Of a stretch of 64,000 bases of DNA, positions 24,442 to 35,718 are shown in pieces. Position 1 is the stretch's first letter. The number at the start of each line of letters is the position of its first letter. Made by a program: the position numbers and the translations under genes. The notes beneath the pieces are model-generated. The model was not told the origin of the DNA, did no database searches, and saw only the letters and a program-made list of their open reading frames with translations. Location of the stretch: contig CANTFL010000183.1 in NCBI GenBank assembly GCA_947650285.1, forward strand, positions 1 to 64,000, given 5' to 3'. Source of the DNA: Hyaloperonospora brassicae (Eukaryota; Oomycota; Peronosporomycetes; Peronosporales; Peronosporaceae).

Positions 24442-25526
24442 CTATGTTTGCCGCAAGAGTAATGAGATCGGTGGTGATACAAGGAATTGCGAGGCCACCC
24501 TATCGAATGGGCAGCTTATATTGAGGCTCAATTTTACATGGCGTTTTGCTATTTTAGCGCGCGTGCACCGGACAAAGTCGTTTAAAGTGCAGTGAATCCG
24601 TCGAAGAACAAAATAGGTGAGCAAGGTCAATAATGTATAAAAAATTAGGCTTATCAATGACACGTACAAGAAGTGCTCTCGGTTCGGCAAAGTATGTTTC
24701 TGCCTGTCCAAAGCAAAAGGAGCCCATACCGCCCGTATACAATTTGCCTAACTCAGCGTAATCGAATCGGCTTAAAACGGCGATCATCTTGGCATATTTG
24801 AATGAATCCCCAAAACATTTGAGCACAAAGAGGAGAATTATCGTTGTGAGGTATCCTAAATTCGCGAAATACAACTTCAGCACGAAGAAATGGTGCAAGG
24901 TGTCTTATGTCTGCACCGCAGCTTTAGCTGCTGCAACTGTAGCAAGAGACGTCACAATTTTGCTCCCAGGGACGAAATTGAGCTGAGAAGTGTCAACAAT
25001 TGTAGAAAGACGTGACCTAAGTCGTGCCGCGAGGATTTAGATAGACAATTTAAATTCCGAATTCAGGAGGGTAATGGGTGGCGTTCCAAGAGACTTGTAG
25101 ACATAGATGATTTCTTGACACAGGAGGATGTTGGCTCACCAAAAGTAGCCGGTGTAACGCCACAATCTATCCATCGCGCGAAAAGCGCCGCTACAATCGA
25201 TGCTATGGTATCCGAATAAATTTTGTAGAAGGTGTTGCCGAGTTTTTCTGGCCTAGCAGCCATCCCGTGTTAACATGTATGAAGTGTGCTACGACATCGA
25301 TGGTGTCAATAAGGGCAACGACATCATCGTCATGGAATACATAATGCATGTTGACGCGAGCGAAAAAGGCCTTAATGCGGTTTAAACTCGGTGATCGGCG
25401 CTGGTTCAAGTCCTCCCACCGACCCGCCATTGTATTCGCCGATGCTTTGGATCTGTTTGGTCCAAAAGTCGCTTTTCCATTGAGCTCGATGACAATATTG
25501 TGTCTTACTTTTGTGGATACTCGCAC
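24442..25526 (-). pseudogene. Gene relics, one with TRF4-like motifs
   Basis: The minus frame at 24,554-24,898 contains NLGYLTTIILLFVLKCFGDS and, further on, ELGKLYTGGMGSF. These resemble two signatures of TRF4/Cid1-type non-canonical poly(A) polymerases (NLG-x-L-L-x-x-F and the Y-T-G-G-x-G-S motif). Their order is opposite to the family norm and no nucleotidyltransferase D-x-D core is visible, so the assignment is weak. The neighbouring frame 24,442-24,711 and the frames at 25,063-25,526 are open but unrecognised. The tract is best treated as non-functional. Confidence 0.25.
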
Positions 25527-25674
25527 AAAATAACCGCGAAATCGCTCTCGGGAAGTATTTGTGCTGGTCGATCAGTAGTTAGTGCCTTCCGACGTTGCCA
25601 TCGTCTATGACACTCCGTTATTCTGGCTAGATGTGACACAATTTACTTGAAAGCACGTTCAATGCCGGTCAAGA

Positions 25675-26238
25675 CTAAATACAGGCGAAATCGGAGTCTG
25701 CGCAATTATCGTGAAGCGCGGCCCGCGCACCGAAAGTAACAAAGGTATGCTTCGCAGGGAAAGGGAAAAAGAGAAAGGGGTCACGAAGGAGGCGAGAAAT
25801 TTGGATGAGAAGACCCACAATACCTACCGCGGAGAAATTATCGCCATATTCTCGGTTAAAAAAGTGGTGCTGAAATGAGTAGAATACGTTTTTTCGTATG
25901 AAGGTCCGAGCCCGTTGAGGTGAGACCCGATTCCTCAAGGTGGAACTAGGTTCCCTCAAGGGTGGTTCGGTTTCCTCATTGGGAACCTCACGTCCTTCAG
26001 GGTGGAACTCGGGTCCATCAAGGTGGTTCTTGGGTCCCTCAAAGAGAGCCTTGAGTCCTTCAAGGTGGAACTTGGGTTCTTTAAAGTGATTCTTGGCTCC
26101 TTTTTGGAGAACCTTAAGACCTTTAAGGAGGAAATCGGGTCCCTCAAGGTCAAGTTCCTTCTGTACAGTCGGATCAGAATACAGGACACAAAGTAAGGAT
26201 AGAGCAAATAAGTTCAAGGACAGGACTGTATTGAACAC
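25675..26238 (-). CDS. Putative secreted repeat protein on a 30-33-bp minisatellite
   Basis: A 187-codon frame starts MFNTVLSLNLFALSLLCVLYS, a plausible signal peptide. It continues into about five to six 10-11-residue repeats with a loose L-x-G-P/L-K-x-L/F consensus (LEGPDFLLKGLKVL, LEGLKALFEGPKNHL, and so on), then a non-repeated tail. The repeats come from a minisatellite at about 25,910-26,160, which is also open on the opposite strand, so openness alone is weak evidence of coding. No known family. It could be a small secreted candidate or a chance frame over a satellite. Confidence 0.3.
   Translation of the reverse strand: MFNTVLSLNLFALSLLCVLYSDPTVQKELDLEGPDFLLKGLKVLQKGAKNHFKEPKFHLEGLKALFEGPKNHLDGPEFHPEGREVPNEETEPPLREPSSTLRNRVSPQRARTFIRKNVFYSFQHHFFNREYGDNFSAVGIVGLLIQISRLLRDPFLFFPFPAKHTFVTFGARAALHDNCADSDFACI
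25910..26160. repeat. Minisatellite, 30-33-bp units
   Basis: Degenerate tandem units recognisable by recurring 'gggtccctcaag' and 'gtggaacttgg' blocks. The units differ by substitutions and small length changes that mostly preserve frame. Confidence 0.7.
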
Positions 26239-27462
26239 TACTCAATTTTCGATCTACGTGGCACGTCATCGTCGTGCAAAAAAAATAACTTGCTAAGTTT
26301 GCCCGCCTGTTCTGGTGGATAGATACACTTTCTTTCCCACGTTGAAGTCAGTTGCGTCGAAGAGACAAAGGGCTAGTATGATCCCAGGAACTATTTGTCC
26401 TGTGGGTTTGTTGAGTAGCACCCTCCCCTCATTATCCGCTATCGAAAGCGGCCTCCCAACCTAGCGATAATAGAGCACAGTAAAGGCCAGGAGGCTAGCA
26501 CCCCTGTGATTATACGAAAGGCCAAGAGCGACAAACTACCTGAATCATGCAGATGTAAGTCAATTCTCTACCAAGTCGATCGAGCGGTCACCTACCGGAC
26601 CACCTAGTGAAGCATAGCCACTCGAAGCTCATGGTCTACCTCTGACAAGGCTAACACATCTCAGTCTCCGTCCTAGTCTACTGAATGGTGCAACCCGCTA
26701 GCCGATGGGTACACAAGGTGAGTCAAATTTCATACGCGGCATCGGGGAACCCCCCCCCGTCCCTCGGCAGTCCGGCACAGTGAGTGTTTTGGGGGTTCAT
26801 CACGCAGCATGAATGCCCCGTTACACCAGACGAGAGACGCCATGTACGGATAATACAGGTTCGAAAAGTCGTCACATGTAGAATATAGCGTAAGTGATCT
26901 CGTAATGAGTGCACAGCGTGCTTTAAAGTACGCTGTCATGTCCAGATCAGTGCGTCCGCGAGCATTGTCTTCGGTAGGCTTGAGTTACAGAAGCGTCTTG
27001 TGTAAAGTGTCAATTTGGGCCGCAACGAGAGTATTCTGTTATACAAAGAATTATGCAGATCCAAATCAGGTGCCGCAAGGCCAATGTCAGGAACTAATTA
27101 CGAAGGCGGGCCGCAGCGGAGTCGATCAAGCTCCAATAGGACTGCAGCTATTGAATGGTGTTAGCAGCGCGCGTGGATGGCGGAGAGGTTGTGAAGGTTT
27201 TGCTTTGCGTTGGAGTTTCTGGATCGTTAGGTTAGGCGGAAAACGACTGGAGACCGGGGCGTACGCGGCGTCGGGCTATCAACGTGGCGATAGTCTGTGT
27301 GAACGAGACAAAGGTCCAGCGGACGAAGTGGGAGCGAAAATGGATCGTTTAAAGGTAGGGTCTACTGGCACTGAGGTCGACTTGTCGAAGCAACACCCTT
27401 GTACAGGACTATAAAGTTCGACTGTCTTACTCGTTTTGCTCGCTTACCGCTACAGGGTCATA
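26239..27462. other. Unannotated stretch; one 169-codon frame
   Basis: The plus frame 26,905-27,414 is open for 169 codons but has no recognisable motif and no convincing start context. It sits beside non-LTR-like relics on the other strand and is not called as a gene. Confidence 0.35.
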
Positions 27463-28708
27463 TCACGCACCGGCAATTCGGAAGGCCTTCGTAACAGAAG
27501 AGGCTTTATGTGAGACGCCATTCTGGGTTGGATAAGACAGGATTGCCGAGGTGGTCAATTGCAGGTTGGATCTCCGGAGTTTTAACCTGGAAATGCTCAC
27601 GAGTAGAGGGGGCTTACGCGCCGCTACAATGAGTATATCATCGATAATGTATGGATACGTAAAAGTCATATAAAATTGGTTAAATCAATCGGGCACGTCC
27701 ATGATACACGCCATACAAAGCGTCGGTGCTAAAAAAGGTTCGATGATGCTCGTTTTGAACGGAAACACCTAGTCTCGACCACCTCGATATCTTATGTGTC
27801 GCTGATCAGTAATATATCACGGAACGTGCATGAAATGACTAGATTCGTGCTAAAATGATAGATATCCGGCACCGAGACGTAGTTGACATTTTGAGCGGCG
27901 CAAGTCACTTACGCGACCTAAAATTTGACAAAAAGAAATGCGTACCATGAGCGTGCCTTGCCGCGGAGGAATCGCGTAAAACGGATTAACCTGCGCATTC
28001 CACACTGGCAGAAAAAATAGACTATTTGGCATCAGTGGAGACCCCTGAGGCGAGCACTCGTAGTTGATAACATTGTTGATCACGGCCATAATTAAAGGTG
28101 CTTGGAGCGTTGAGAGGAGAGTCTTCACGTTTGGAATTGTGGAGAAGAAAATTCCCAGACACGCACTTTGGTACTGAATAGTCTTGGAGTTTCACCCGAT
28201 CGTCACTGCTATATCCGCGAGTGTTTAGGTGAGGCGAATACAGGAATAATCATAGCTTGTGCGTATAGCCGTACGGAAGAGCTCGCGAACGAAAAGTATA
28301 CTAGACGAAGAATCATCTCTTCACTTTCAGCAGTTGGAGGAGAACTATTTTCCCGGCAGTATGACAAGGCATGCGTACCTGATGAAAATAATGGCAGCGA
28401 CGCTTCCTCCAAGGTACACCTGAAAGCTCTTGTATGACCACAGGCTGATCACGGGTGTGACAGCACGCTAGATATCTTATCGGCCGATTGAGTACGATAA
28501 TGCCCATCAGCCACGCGGTGAGAACAACATCCTCGACGGCAATATTCGGATGGAGGTCACCGTTTGAATTGGCAGACCATTGGCGAAAATCAGCTTTTAC
28601 CCAAACCAGGTGTCGCTCGACGGGAACATCAGCACAATGACCCTGCCGAACCGCGTCTTTATCTCTTGCAGGGTGAGGATCGGCAATGGTAGGCGATTCT
28701 TCACCCAA
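27463..28708 (-). pseudogene. Possible relic of a non-LTR retrotransposon
   Basis: Minus-strand fragments occur in order. The frame 28,708-28,313 is unrecognised. At about 28,040 there is E-C-S-P-Q-G-S-P-L-M-P, similar to the RT motif G-x-x-Q-G-x-P-L-S-P of LINE elements. At about 27,640 there is Y-I-I-D-D-I-L-I-V, resembling the Y/F-x-D-D catalytic box. The spacing (about 130 codons) is longer than usual and the frames change between fragments. Suggestive only. Confidence 0.25.
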
Positions 28709-30230
28709 CTTGACAACATCGAAAGCGACGCTAGTCGGGGACGCACATGACGTCGCCTAGTGAAAATTAGGGGAGGATCCCAGTGGTGCCATCGGGCTTG
28801 GGCGTGGAGAGGAAGTCAGAGGCCGCGTGTTCGCCGTCAGCTGAAGAATTGTCTATAGTAGGGAGCACATTTTCATGTGTCTGAACGCAATAGGTCGATT
28901 GCACTTGCCAGTGCAAAACAGGGGGACTCTTTCTTTTGTATAAGTCACGATGTATTATCAGTAAAGTGGTACGAAGTGTGCCTCGTTACAAGTAACGTCA
29001 GTATGCAATACCATTACGTCGTCTTTATTGACTCCGAGCTTCTGCTACAGATTGCGCCCTGCATTTCGTCTATGACACCAGGTGCGAGATCGGACGATCT
29101 ATTATCCATCCTGCTTCAGCACAGTCAAAATAAAAGTACTCTTTGTCATGGTTCAGTACCATTCTTACCGCCACGAAAAATGCACAATCTGTTATGGGAC
29201 GTGTCACGTAATGTATTGTCAACACTTAAGGGAAACCAAGATGCTGTCCGCATACTATATTAGACAGAGTAGAGACTGCCAGACAAAAAGCTCCCGACCA
29301 ATCAGCTGGTATTGTTGGGCACTCCAGTAGGAATGCAGCGCATCAAAGCCACATCTATGAACTTTGTTGTGTCAGTAAGTATTAATATCTTCATCAATCC
29401 ACAGACAAGGGTAGACTAGGCGTACCATAGATTTAATGCATCGATAAGAAGTATTAATCGCATTTTTGGATGAGCATAGTACAGTAGCAACTTCTAAGTA
29501 TTATTTTATCACATCCTTGAACCACTGGAGCCAATCAGGTATGGATAACTACCACGCGGTCGTGCGATGAAGCGTTTTGTAGCAATTTAAATTGATGGTT
29601 ATGGCTGGACTTTTGTTTCGGTGGCTCTGTCCATACAACAATGAGACCGCACCCCCACGCCGATGCATCTCTTACATGTATGAAGCTTTTACCCATCGTA
29701 ATATGACCCTCTCTTGTAGCATCATATAATTGGCAAAAAATATATGGGAAGCTATAAACATCCAACCGGTCACTACCATGTGTCGGACTTCTATTGCGTC
29801 ATATCTCTCACAAATGTATGGAGTTGTACTGAAAAGAGAGGAAGCCGTGCAACTCATTCGCACCATGGTGCAACTTTTTTGCATTACGGTTGTCACGAAC
29901 AAGTCGATACGCTTTCGTCCCCACGTAGGCAAATTATAACTAAAAACCTATACCACAACACTCTAAACACCAAAATACCGATACCGTTTCACGCAGCAGC
30001 CGAAGTTGCAGATGATGTACATGTGCGACTGCTGGGGGTGGTTCCCTAGGTTAGTGTTGTAGTAGGATAATCCATAAGATGGTAAATGCCGGTAAAATCC
30101 CCTCAATGTACAAATAAACCATGAAGATGACAATCGTAGTACCATTCCCACAGTAGCTGAAAAGCCTGCCACTACCTCTCAAAATCAATACTTAGAATAT
30201 ACCAAATATAGTCTGTCGTTCGCGTACCAG
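28709..30230. other. Unannotated AT-rich stretch
   Basis: The longest frame is 128 codons (28,877-29,263, plus) and has no motif. No RNA gene or repeat boundary is evident before the solo LTR at 30,231. Confidence 0.35.
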
Positions 30231-31400
30231 TGTGGTGGAGTGGTGATCGCTCTTTTGAGGAGTCGATCCCAACTGTCCACTGGCGCCCGGACGACCGTCT
30301 AACGGAGGGGGTACTCCGATTCCGTGTTCTTGGTTTCCTTCCTCACCTTGTGTACCCGTCGGTGGGGCGGGTTGCACTCTTCCAGGTGGACTCTTGTCAA
30401 TGGAAAACTTGACCATGTTTGCGATGGGGTCGAGGTTCGATCACGGTGTGGAAGTCTTCACACCACGATCGGGGTTGGTGTGATCACGTGGAATTCGTCA
30501 CGCGATCACTTGTATGCTTGTGGGATGCTCGATATGAGTCACCCTGACCTGTAACAGATCGCCTTGTCCAAATGCAGACCTTGATTCGCGAGCCTTCTGA
30601 CCACTTGAGCCGTCTCGCGATCTTGGGTCTTCAACCACAAAGGGCTTCCTGCGTCCAGTCGCAGTTGGGGTATTGTTTGAGATATCTTGATCCCTGGACA
30701 AACAATCCAGGGATATCACTTAATTAAAGTATGTGAACCTTTCCTTGACGTCGGGTGGCCAATGATCCACCCGGAGGAGAAGTCGACACGTGTACTTTTG
30801 ATGCAAATTGAACTCTGTTTAATGTTAACCAATCAAACCCAACAAACCTATTATCCCTATCCCCATGTCTTGGACATCGTGTGCCACATGTCGCTCTATC
30901 TAGACGGTAGCTATCTTGTACTTGCGTGGCCCACACCTGATATACTTGTCTGATCGCGATCACATACCTGATCACTGATCACGATCGCGATCACATACCT
31001 GATCCCTGATCAAGATCTCGATCGCTTCCTGATCGTGAATCATATGGTGTTCTCCACATCGACCTAACCTCGATCACGTACTTGATCGCGATCACATACC
31101 TGATCACTGATCATGATCTCGATCAATAATCACGATCTCGATCGCCTCCTTTATCGCGATTGCCTTGATGATCGCGATTCCCTTCTCGATCGACTGATCG
31201 CCAACGTTACCTTCCGCCTCATACCTTGACCCAAGATCGCAAGTCCCAGCCTGCCCGATCTCAAATACATTTTAGTCTGACTGTTCAATGGACGCGATCT
31301 GACCAGATGTGGGACCGGGCAGCCAGCCGTTAACTGGCTCGGACACAACGGGAATGCGATCACTTCCTCTACAGCGAATTTCCATAGTCGCTTTACCACA
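30231..31400 (+). mobile_element. Complete solo LTR (GATC-rich family) with 4-bp target duplication
   Basis: 1,170 bp, starting TGTGGTGGAG and ending CTTTACCACA (6-bp terminal inverted repeat, TG...CA). It is flanked by ccag on both sides (30,227-30,230 and 31,401-31,404), a clean target-site duplication. It has no coding content. A conserved 5' block contains ctggcgcccggacga. A 3' third (about 30,950-31,200) contains more than 20 GATC tetramers in about 250 bp, including a repeated gatcgcgatcacatacctg block. The same family is inserted at 3,257-4,324 and about 20,943-23,769. The parent element is not in the window. Confidence 0.8.
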
Positions 31401-33180
31401 CCAGAATATGCCTAAAATTGAACCAACCAACATGTGAGACTGCAAGATAACGCAGTGAGTTTATCCAGTCGAACGATATTAAGCTCTTGATATGGTTCCT
31501 TTTTTGAATTTGTGACCGAGAAAACTCATTGTATCGATGGCGTTGAGTATGAAATATACGGTGCTGTAGTGCTTCTAGGTTCTGTGTGTATGCTTACTTG
31601 TGGAAAGGCCTATGATGTGATGATATACACTCTCGAGGAAACAATTGTCGCAAAATGACCCCAATCATCGCATATTTTCCAGGTGGTAATATCGAGAGAA
31701 GAAGACATTGTCAGCGTACTTTGTGTATAAGCTATTAACGAATCATCGTAGTTTGAAGAATGTCTACGCTTCTTTAATAAAAGTAAAAAGCAAATTGGTA
31801 TCATTAAACCCGACTTGCTGCTGCAGATAATGTTCAAGCTACAAAGCCTAAAAAGTACCAGTAACTGTCAAGCTTTTCAACTTGATCTTGGCTAATCTTG
31901 CTTTTTCAATGTGCTTTGTGACAGAGAACACATTTTTGTGCCGTTGTGTAGTGTAGTACATTTTAGAAAACAGCAGTAGATGTAAGGGGTAAGATCATTA
32001 TATCACATTTAACATTAGAAAACGTCGTAGCGAATCAGAGAATCGTTTCTAAATACTTACTGTAGCGAATACATAAACCCAGATAACTTCAATTTTAAAA
32101 ACCCACAGATTCGAAAAAATATTCCCCAGTATGCATATATGGCAGTAAGTCATCAAAAGCTCAGGCACAGTATATCATAAAAACAGTTTTATAATCAAAG
32201 TTACGCATGACTAAGATCAGTATAAACACATTTACCTATATCGATTTCGTTCCCTCACAAATTCACCAATAAAAACCCTTCTCATCTAAATCCGTCGGCC
32301 ACGCTTTTAATGTGGAAAAAAGAAGGTTGAAGCTCAAAACGTGATCTGACAGGCTATATTTAGGGATGCAAACATTGTATAAGATACGAAAAAAATATAG
32401 AATACGATAGTAAGGTAAAACAAAAGAAAAGTCACTACAAGATTAGAAACCGAATAAGGGCACTCAATAGTAAAATGCGCACCACTTCCACTTTACTATA
32501 CAAAAGATGTAATATCCACTTAATATCGTCTCGGCCAAATCGTCTACATAGGATGAGATAGGACAGCGCCTAATTCAAATGGCGCGTATGCAACACTCGT
32601 ACTCTGATCGACTAAATTGTCGGTCTGGGCCACTGTATCGCATCTTTCAGTGAAAACAATTCTTCTTCGGTCTCAATTCTTCTCTGCAAGCGAACCTCCA
32701 AGCCCCGATCCCCTATTAATTTATGTATAAAAATGAATGCATGGTAAACAGTCGGTTCTTCATGTGCTTATACGCGTCCACTCAGCAGACTTCTTTTAGT
32801 GTGGCTATCTACCACACTGCGCTGATGTTCATCCGTTCTAGCTACCGAAACGAAGTGATACGATCGTAGTCCCTCATCGAAGATTCGCAAGCTAGTGGTA
32901 GACATATTTTATAATTTGAATGGTCATGCTATGAATTTACAGCAGCCAGTCAACACGTTGATGAGGACATTTGACCATTTTACCGGTACCCTGAGAGACA
33001 TTGTAAGACCTTCGATAACGTTTTGTAGAGTACGATACAATAGCACTCGATATTGGGGTCTTGCCTCGTAACGGGGCACGCACTTGTCAAATAACTGGTA
33101 ATACCTTTTGTTGACTGAACCCAAGGCTTCTTGCTTCCGACGTCACGTACACGTGGAGAGGAAGCGCAACCGAAGCAAAC
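31401..33180. other. AT-rich gene desert
   Basis: Few frames over 60 codons and no recognisable motif. Low GC throughout, especially 31.9-32.5 kb. Confidence 0.45.
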
Positions 33181-33500
33181 AGAACCCGCAAGCTCTGTCT
33201 GAGGGGAAATATAACTTTATTTAATATAGTTATGTTTTGTTAATAAACCATCCTTGTCTTCATCTAACTATATTAAACTACCATCTCCTAGGTGGGTTTC
33301 TTGCTCACCACCCATTGCGCGCGTCCAGCAGCGATTGGTGATTAATTTAGTGGATATACTGTGTACATCAAGCAAGAAGTGGATCAATCACGATTATTAC
33401 CCTCGGAAGTAATATTCTGCGAACATTACATCATTTCGAGTGATGTTAATTAAATATTATCGAAATAGATAACATACAAAAATTGATACAATAATACCAA
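33181..33500. repeat. Diverged LTR fragment related to the gypsy LTRs
   Basis: Positions 33,304-33,340 carry the block ctcaccacccattgcgcgcg followed by agcagcgattggtg. The same block is diagnostic of the gypsy LTRs at 35,404 and 42,736. Upstream lies a 13-bp inverted repeat (TTTAATATAGTTA ... TAACTATATTAAA). The outer limits are unclear because similarity fades on both sides. Confidence 0.5.
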
Positions 33501-35155
33501 TTTCTATGTAGCGGAATCACCCTTACATGCCTGGCGAACTTGAGTCTACAGTCTTCTAGCGACTTGCTACGAGTTATCTATGTGAAATAAACGGTCGACG
33601 AGGCACAAGTGAATGTCTTATGTGTATTCTTACTTCAAATGGTGGGAGACACTTCGTCCCCAAAGGACATACTTCACGATAGATATTTGTCAAGACCAAT
33701 CTTGTCAACAAAACCTGCAACTTCTCTTTTAACGTCGCGATCACCAGAACGTTCTGCCTCTGGCGACACCAACCACTTTTAGGACCCCTGATATGCTGTT
33801 AGCATTTGCAGCAATATCAGAATTGCGTCCTTGGTTCTTCTTGGTAAAGGATTGATCGTCATGATCAGTGTCCAGACACTATGTACGCGACACTAGCCTC
33901 ATTGACCTAGTATTTTATCTTCCAGAGGAGATCTTACCTTTGTGAATATTGTGTGACTGGTGAAGAAAGAGAACTTAGCATATTCACACGACCGAGTTTC
34001 ATGGGCTTCGGGCCCCCGTTTTCTGTAGGCTCAGTGCGACAGGATACCGAGTGGGTGTGAGCATGTCTCAGTCTAACGTCCTTCTGTATTGCTGTAGAAC
34101 CCATCCGATTTAGTCAATAAATTGTTAAATGAAGTCGATAACAATCAAAGATCCATTCGTTAGGATCTCAATACACACTCTTCTCGTGTGTGTTCGTCAA
34201 CCATCGTAACCATACTACATCTCTTGCAAATTTGTGCGTGCGGGGTCAAGCATACTCATCACAATTACCTTTTCGAATCGAGCAACTATTTCTGAGCCCG
34301 AATTTGGTATGTGGAGGCTCATACGTATGCCGACACCGGGTCTAAAAAGACCCAATATGACCCAAATCATATGAACGTGACTCTTGGGCCCAAGGGACCG
34401 GGTTTTTGTACGTCCTGCCATGCTAGAAATAGCTGAAGCCACTCTCATTGCATCGTCTTCGGTGCAACGAAACTCCATGGCGTCATCGAGGTCGGCAAGT
34501 TATCTTAGACGTACAGCCGCCTTTGACCTCCTTGTAATTGGAGACGCCTATCGTCCAGCACTCGGTAAATAAAAGATAACAGACCTGGCAGAAACAGGCA
34601 GGTGCATTTGTCGCCTCAATTACACCCGCTGAGATACTAATAGCTTATAAATGAAGTCTCTCGGCCGCCTGTATCGTCTGATAAACGATACTGTTGAGTT
34701 CCTGCTACAGTTGCAAGTCGTCCTTCTTCTAAGCTTCGTCAAGTAAGATGCTAAATGAACTTGACGATGATGGCGTGTTATTTGCTTACGCTAAAGTAAA
34801 CACTACATGATTCCAGTGGCGGCATCAATGATATCATTCGTACCATCACCTCTATCCCCTCTAGATACTCAGGTGACAAAATGTTTACCGAATTGCAAAA
34901 ATGTTTGAATACGCTATATGCAAGGTGTGTGTGCTTCCGGGCGGTAAGCAGACCGCGAAGTGATACTACATGTAGTGGTGTGCGTAAGCGTTTACACTGA
35001 ATGTTGTGTAAATTGCCTACATTGACAACAGTATGATCTAGCTCACCGATACTCCACGCGCAACAAGTGCAGGAAGTCTTTAATTATACAGACTACTTTA
35101 GTTGGGGAAGGGATATGTATATGCCAGAGGTGCGTCTCATACAACTTATTCCTCC
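33501..35155. other. Unannotated AT-rich stretch
   Basis: Only short frames. An 87-codon minus frame at 34,215-34,478 has no motif. No gene is supported. Confidence 0.4.
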
Positions 35156-35604
35156 TGTAACGGGGCACTGTTGACTACGTACTTGTTGACCAGTACGGAG
35201 TATACTTCCACTGACGACAGTGGTCGACAGTGCCCTGCTAGGTGTTTTAAGGAAACACAGACGAAGAAAAGGAGACTAAGTAGCCAGACTAGTCTCTTGG
35301 TAAAAGTAAAACTGTTATTTAATACAATTGAGTCCTATCACTCTTGTGTCTCTGTTCGTCCTGACTTAATTATACTAATATAACTATATGTATGATGACG
35401 TCTACTCACCACCCATTGCGCGCGTCTATCAGCAATTGGTGGATTGATATCATCACGATATCAACCAATGAGTAGACTCTTCGGTCATCCCAACAATATC
35501 ATCATCATCCTTTGTGATATTGTTAAAAGAATAAGTCGACGTGATATTCTTTATTGTCATTTTATACTTATTGACAATATCATGTAACGGGCTACCCCGT
35601 TACA
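35156..35604 (-). repeat. 3' LTR of the gypsy element (minus reading)
   Basis: 449 bp with a 10-bp terminal inverted repeat TGTAACGGGG...CCCCGTTACA. The distal end folds on itself (TGTAACGGG next to CCCGTTACA). It also contains TTGATATC...GATATCAA and AACAATATCA...TGATATTGTT hairpins. Confidence 0.9.
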
Positions 35605-35718
35605 TCACCTCTCCCTTATCTGATAGTCACCCTGTGACTATCGAAAACTTGGTGGCCACCCGTTGGACACCAGCGGGACAGGGAGCATTTTTTTGGTCAG
35701 ACCCATTCACGCCTAACC

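Noticed and set aside
26905..27414. 169-codon plus frame
   Set aside because: No recognisable domain and no support for the start; not called as a gene.
30948..31200. Possible CRISPR-like or satellite array from repeated GATC blocks
   Set aside because: Units are irregular in length with no unique spacers, and it lies inside an LTR in a eukaryotic genome.
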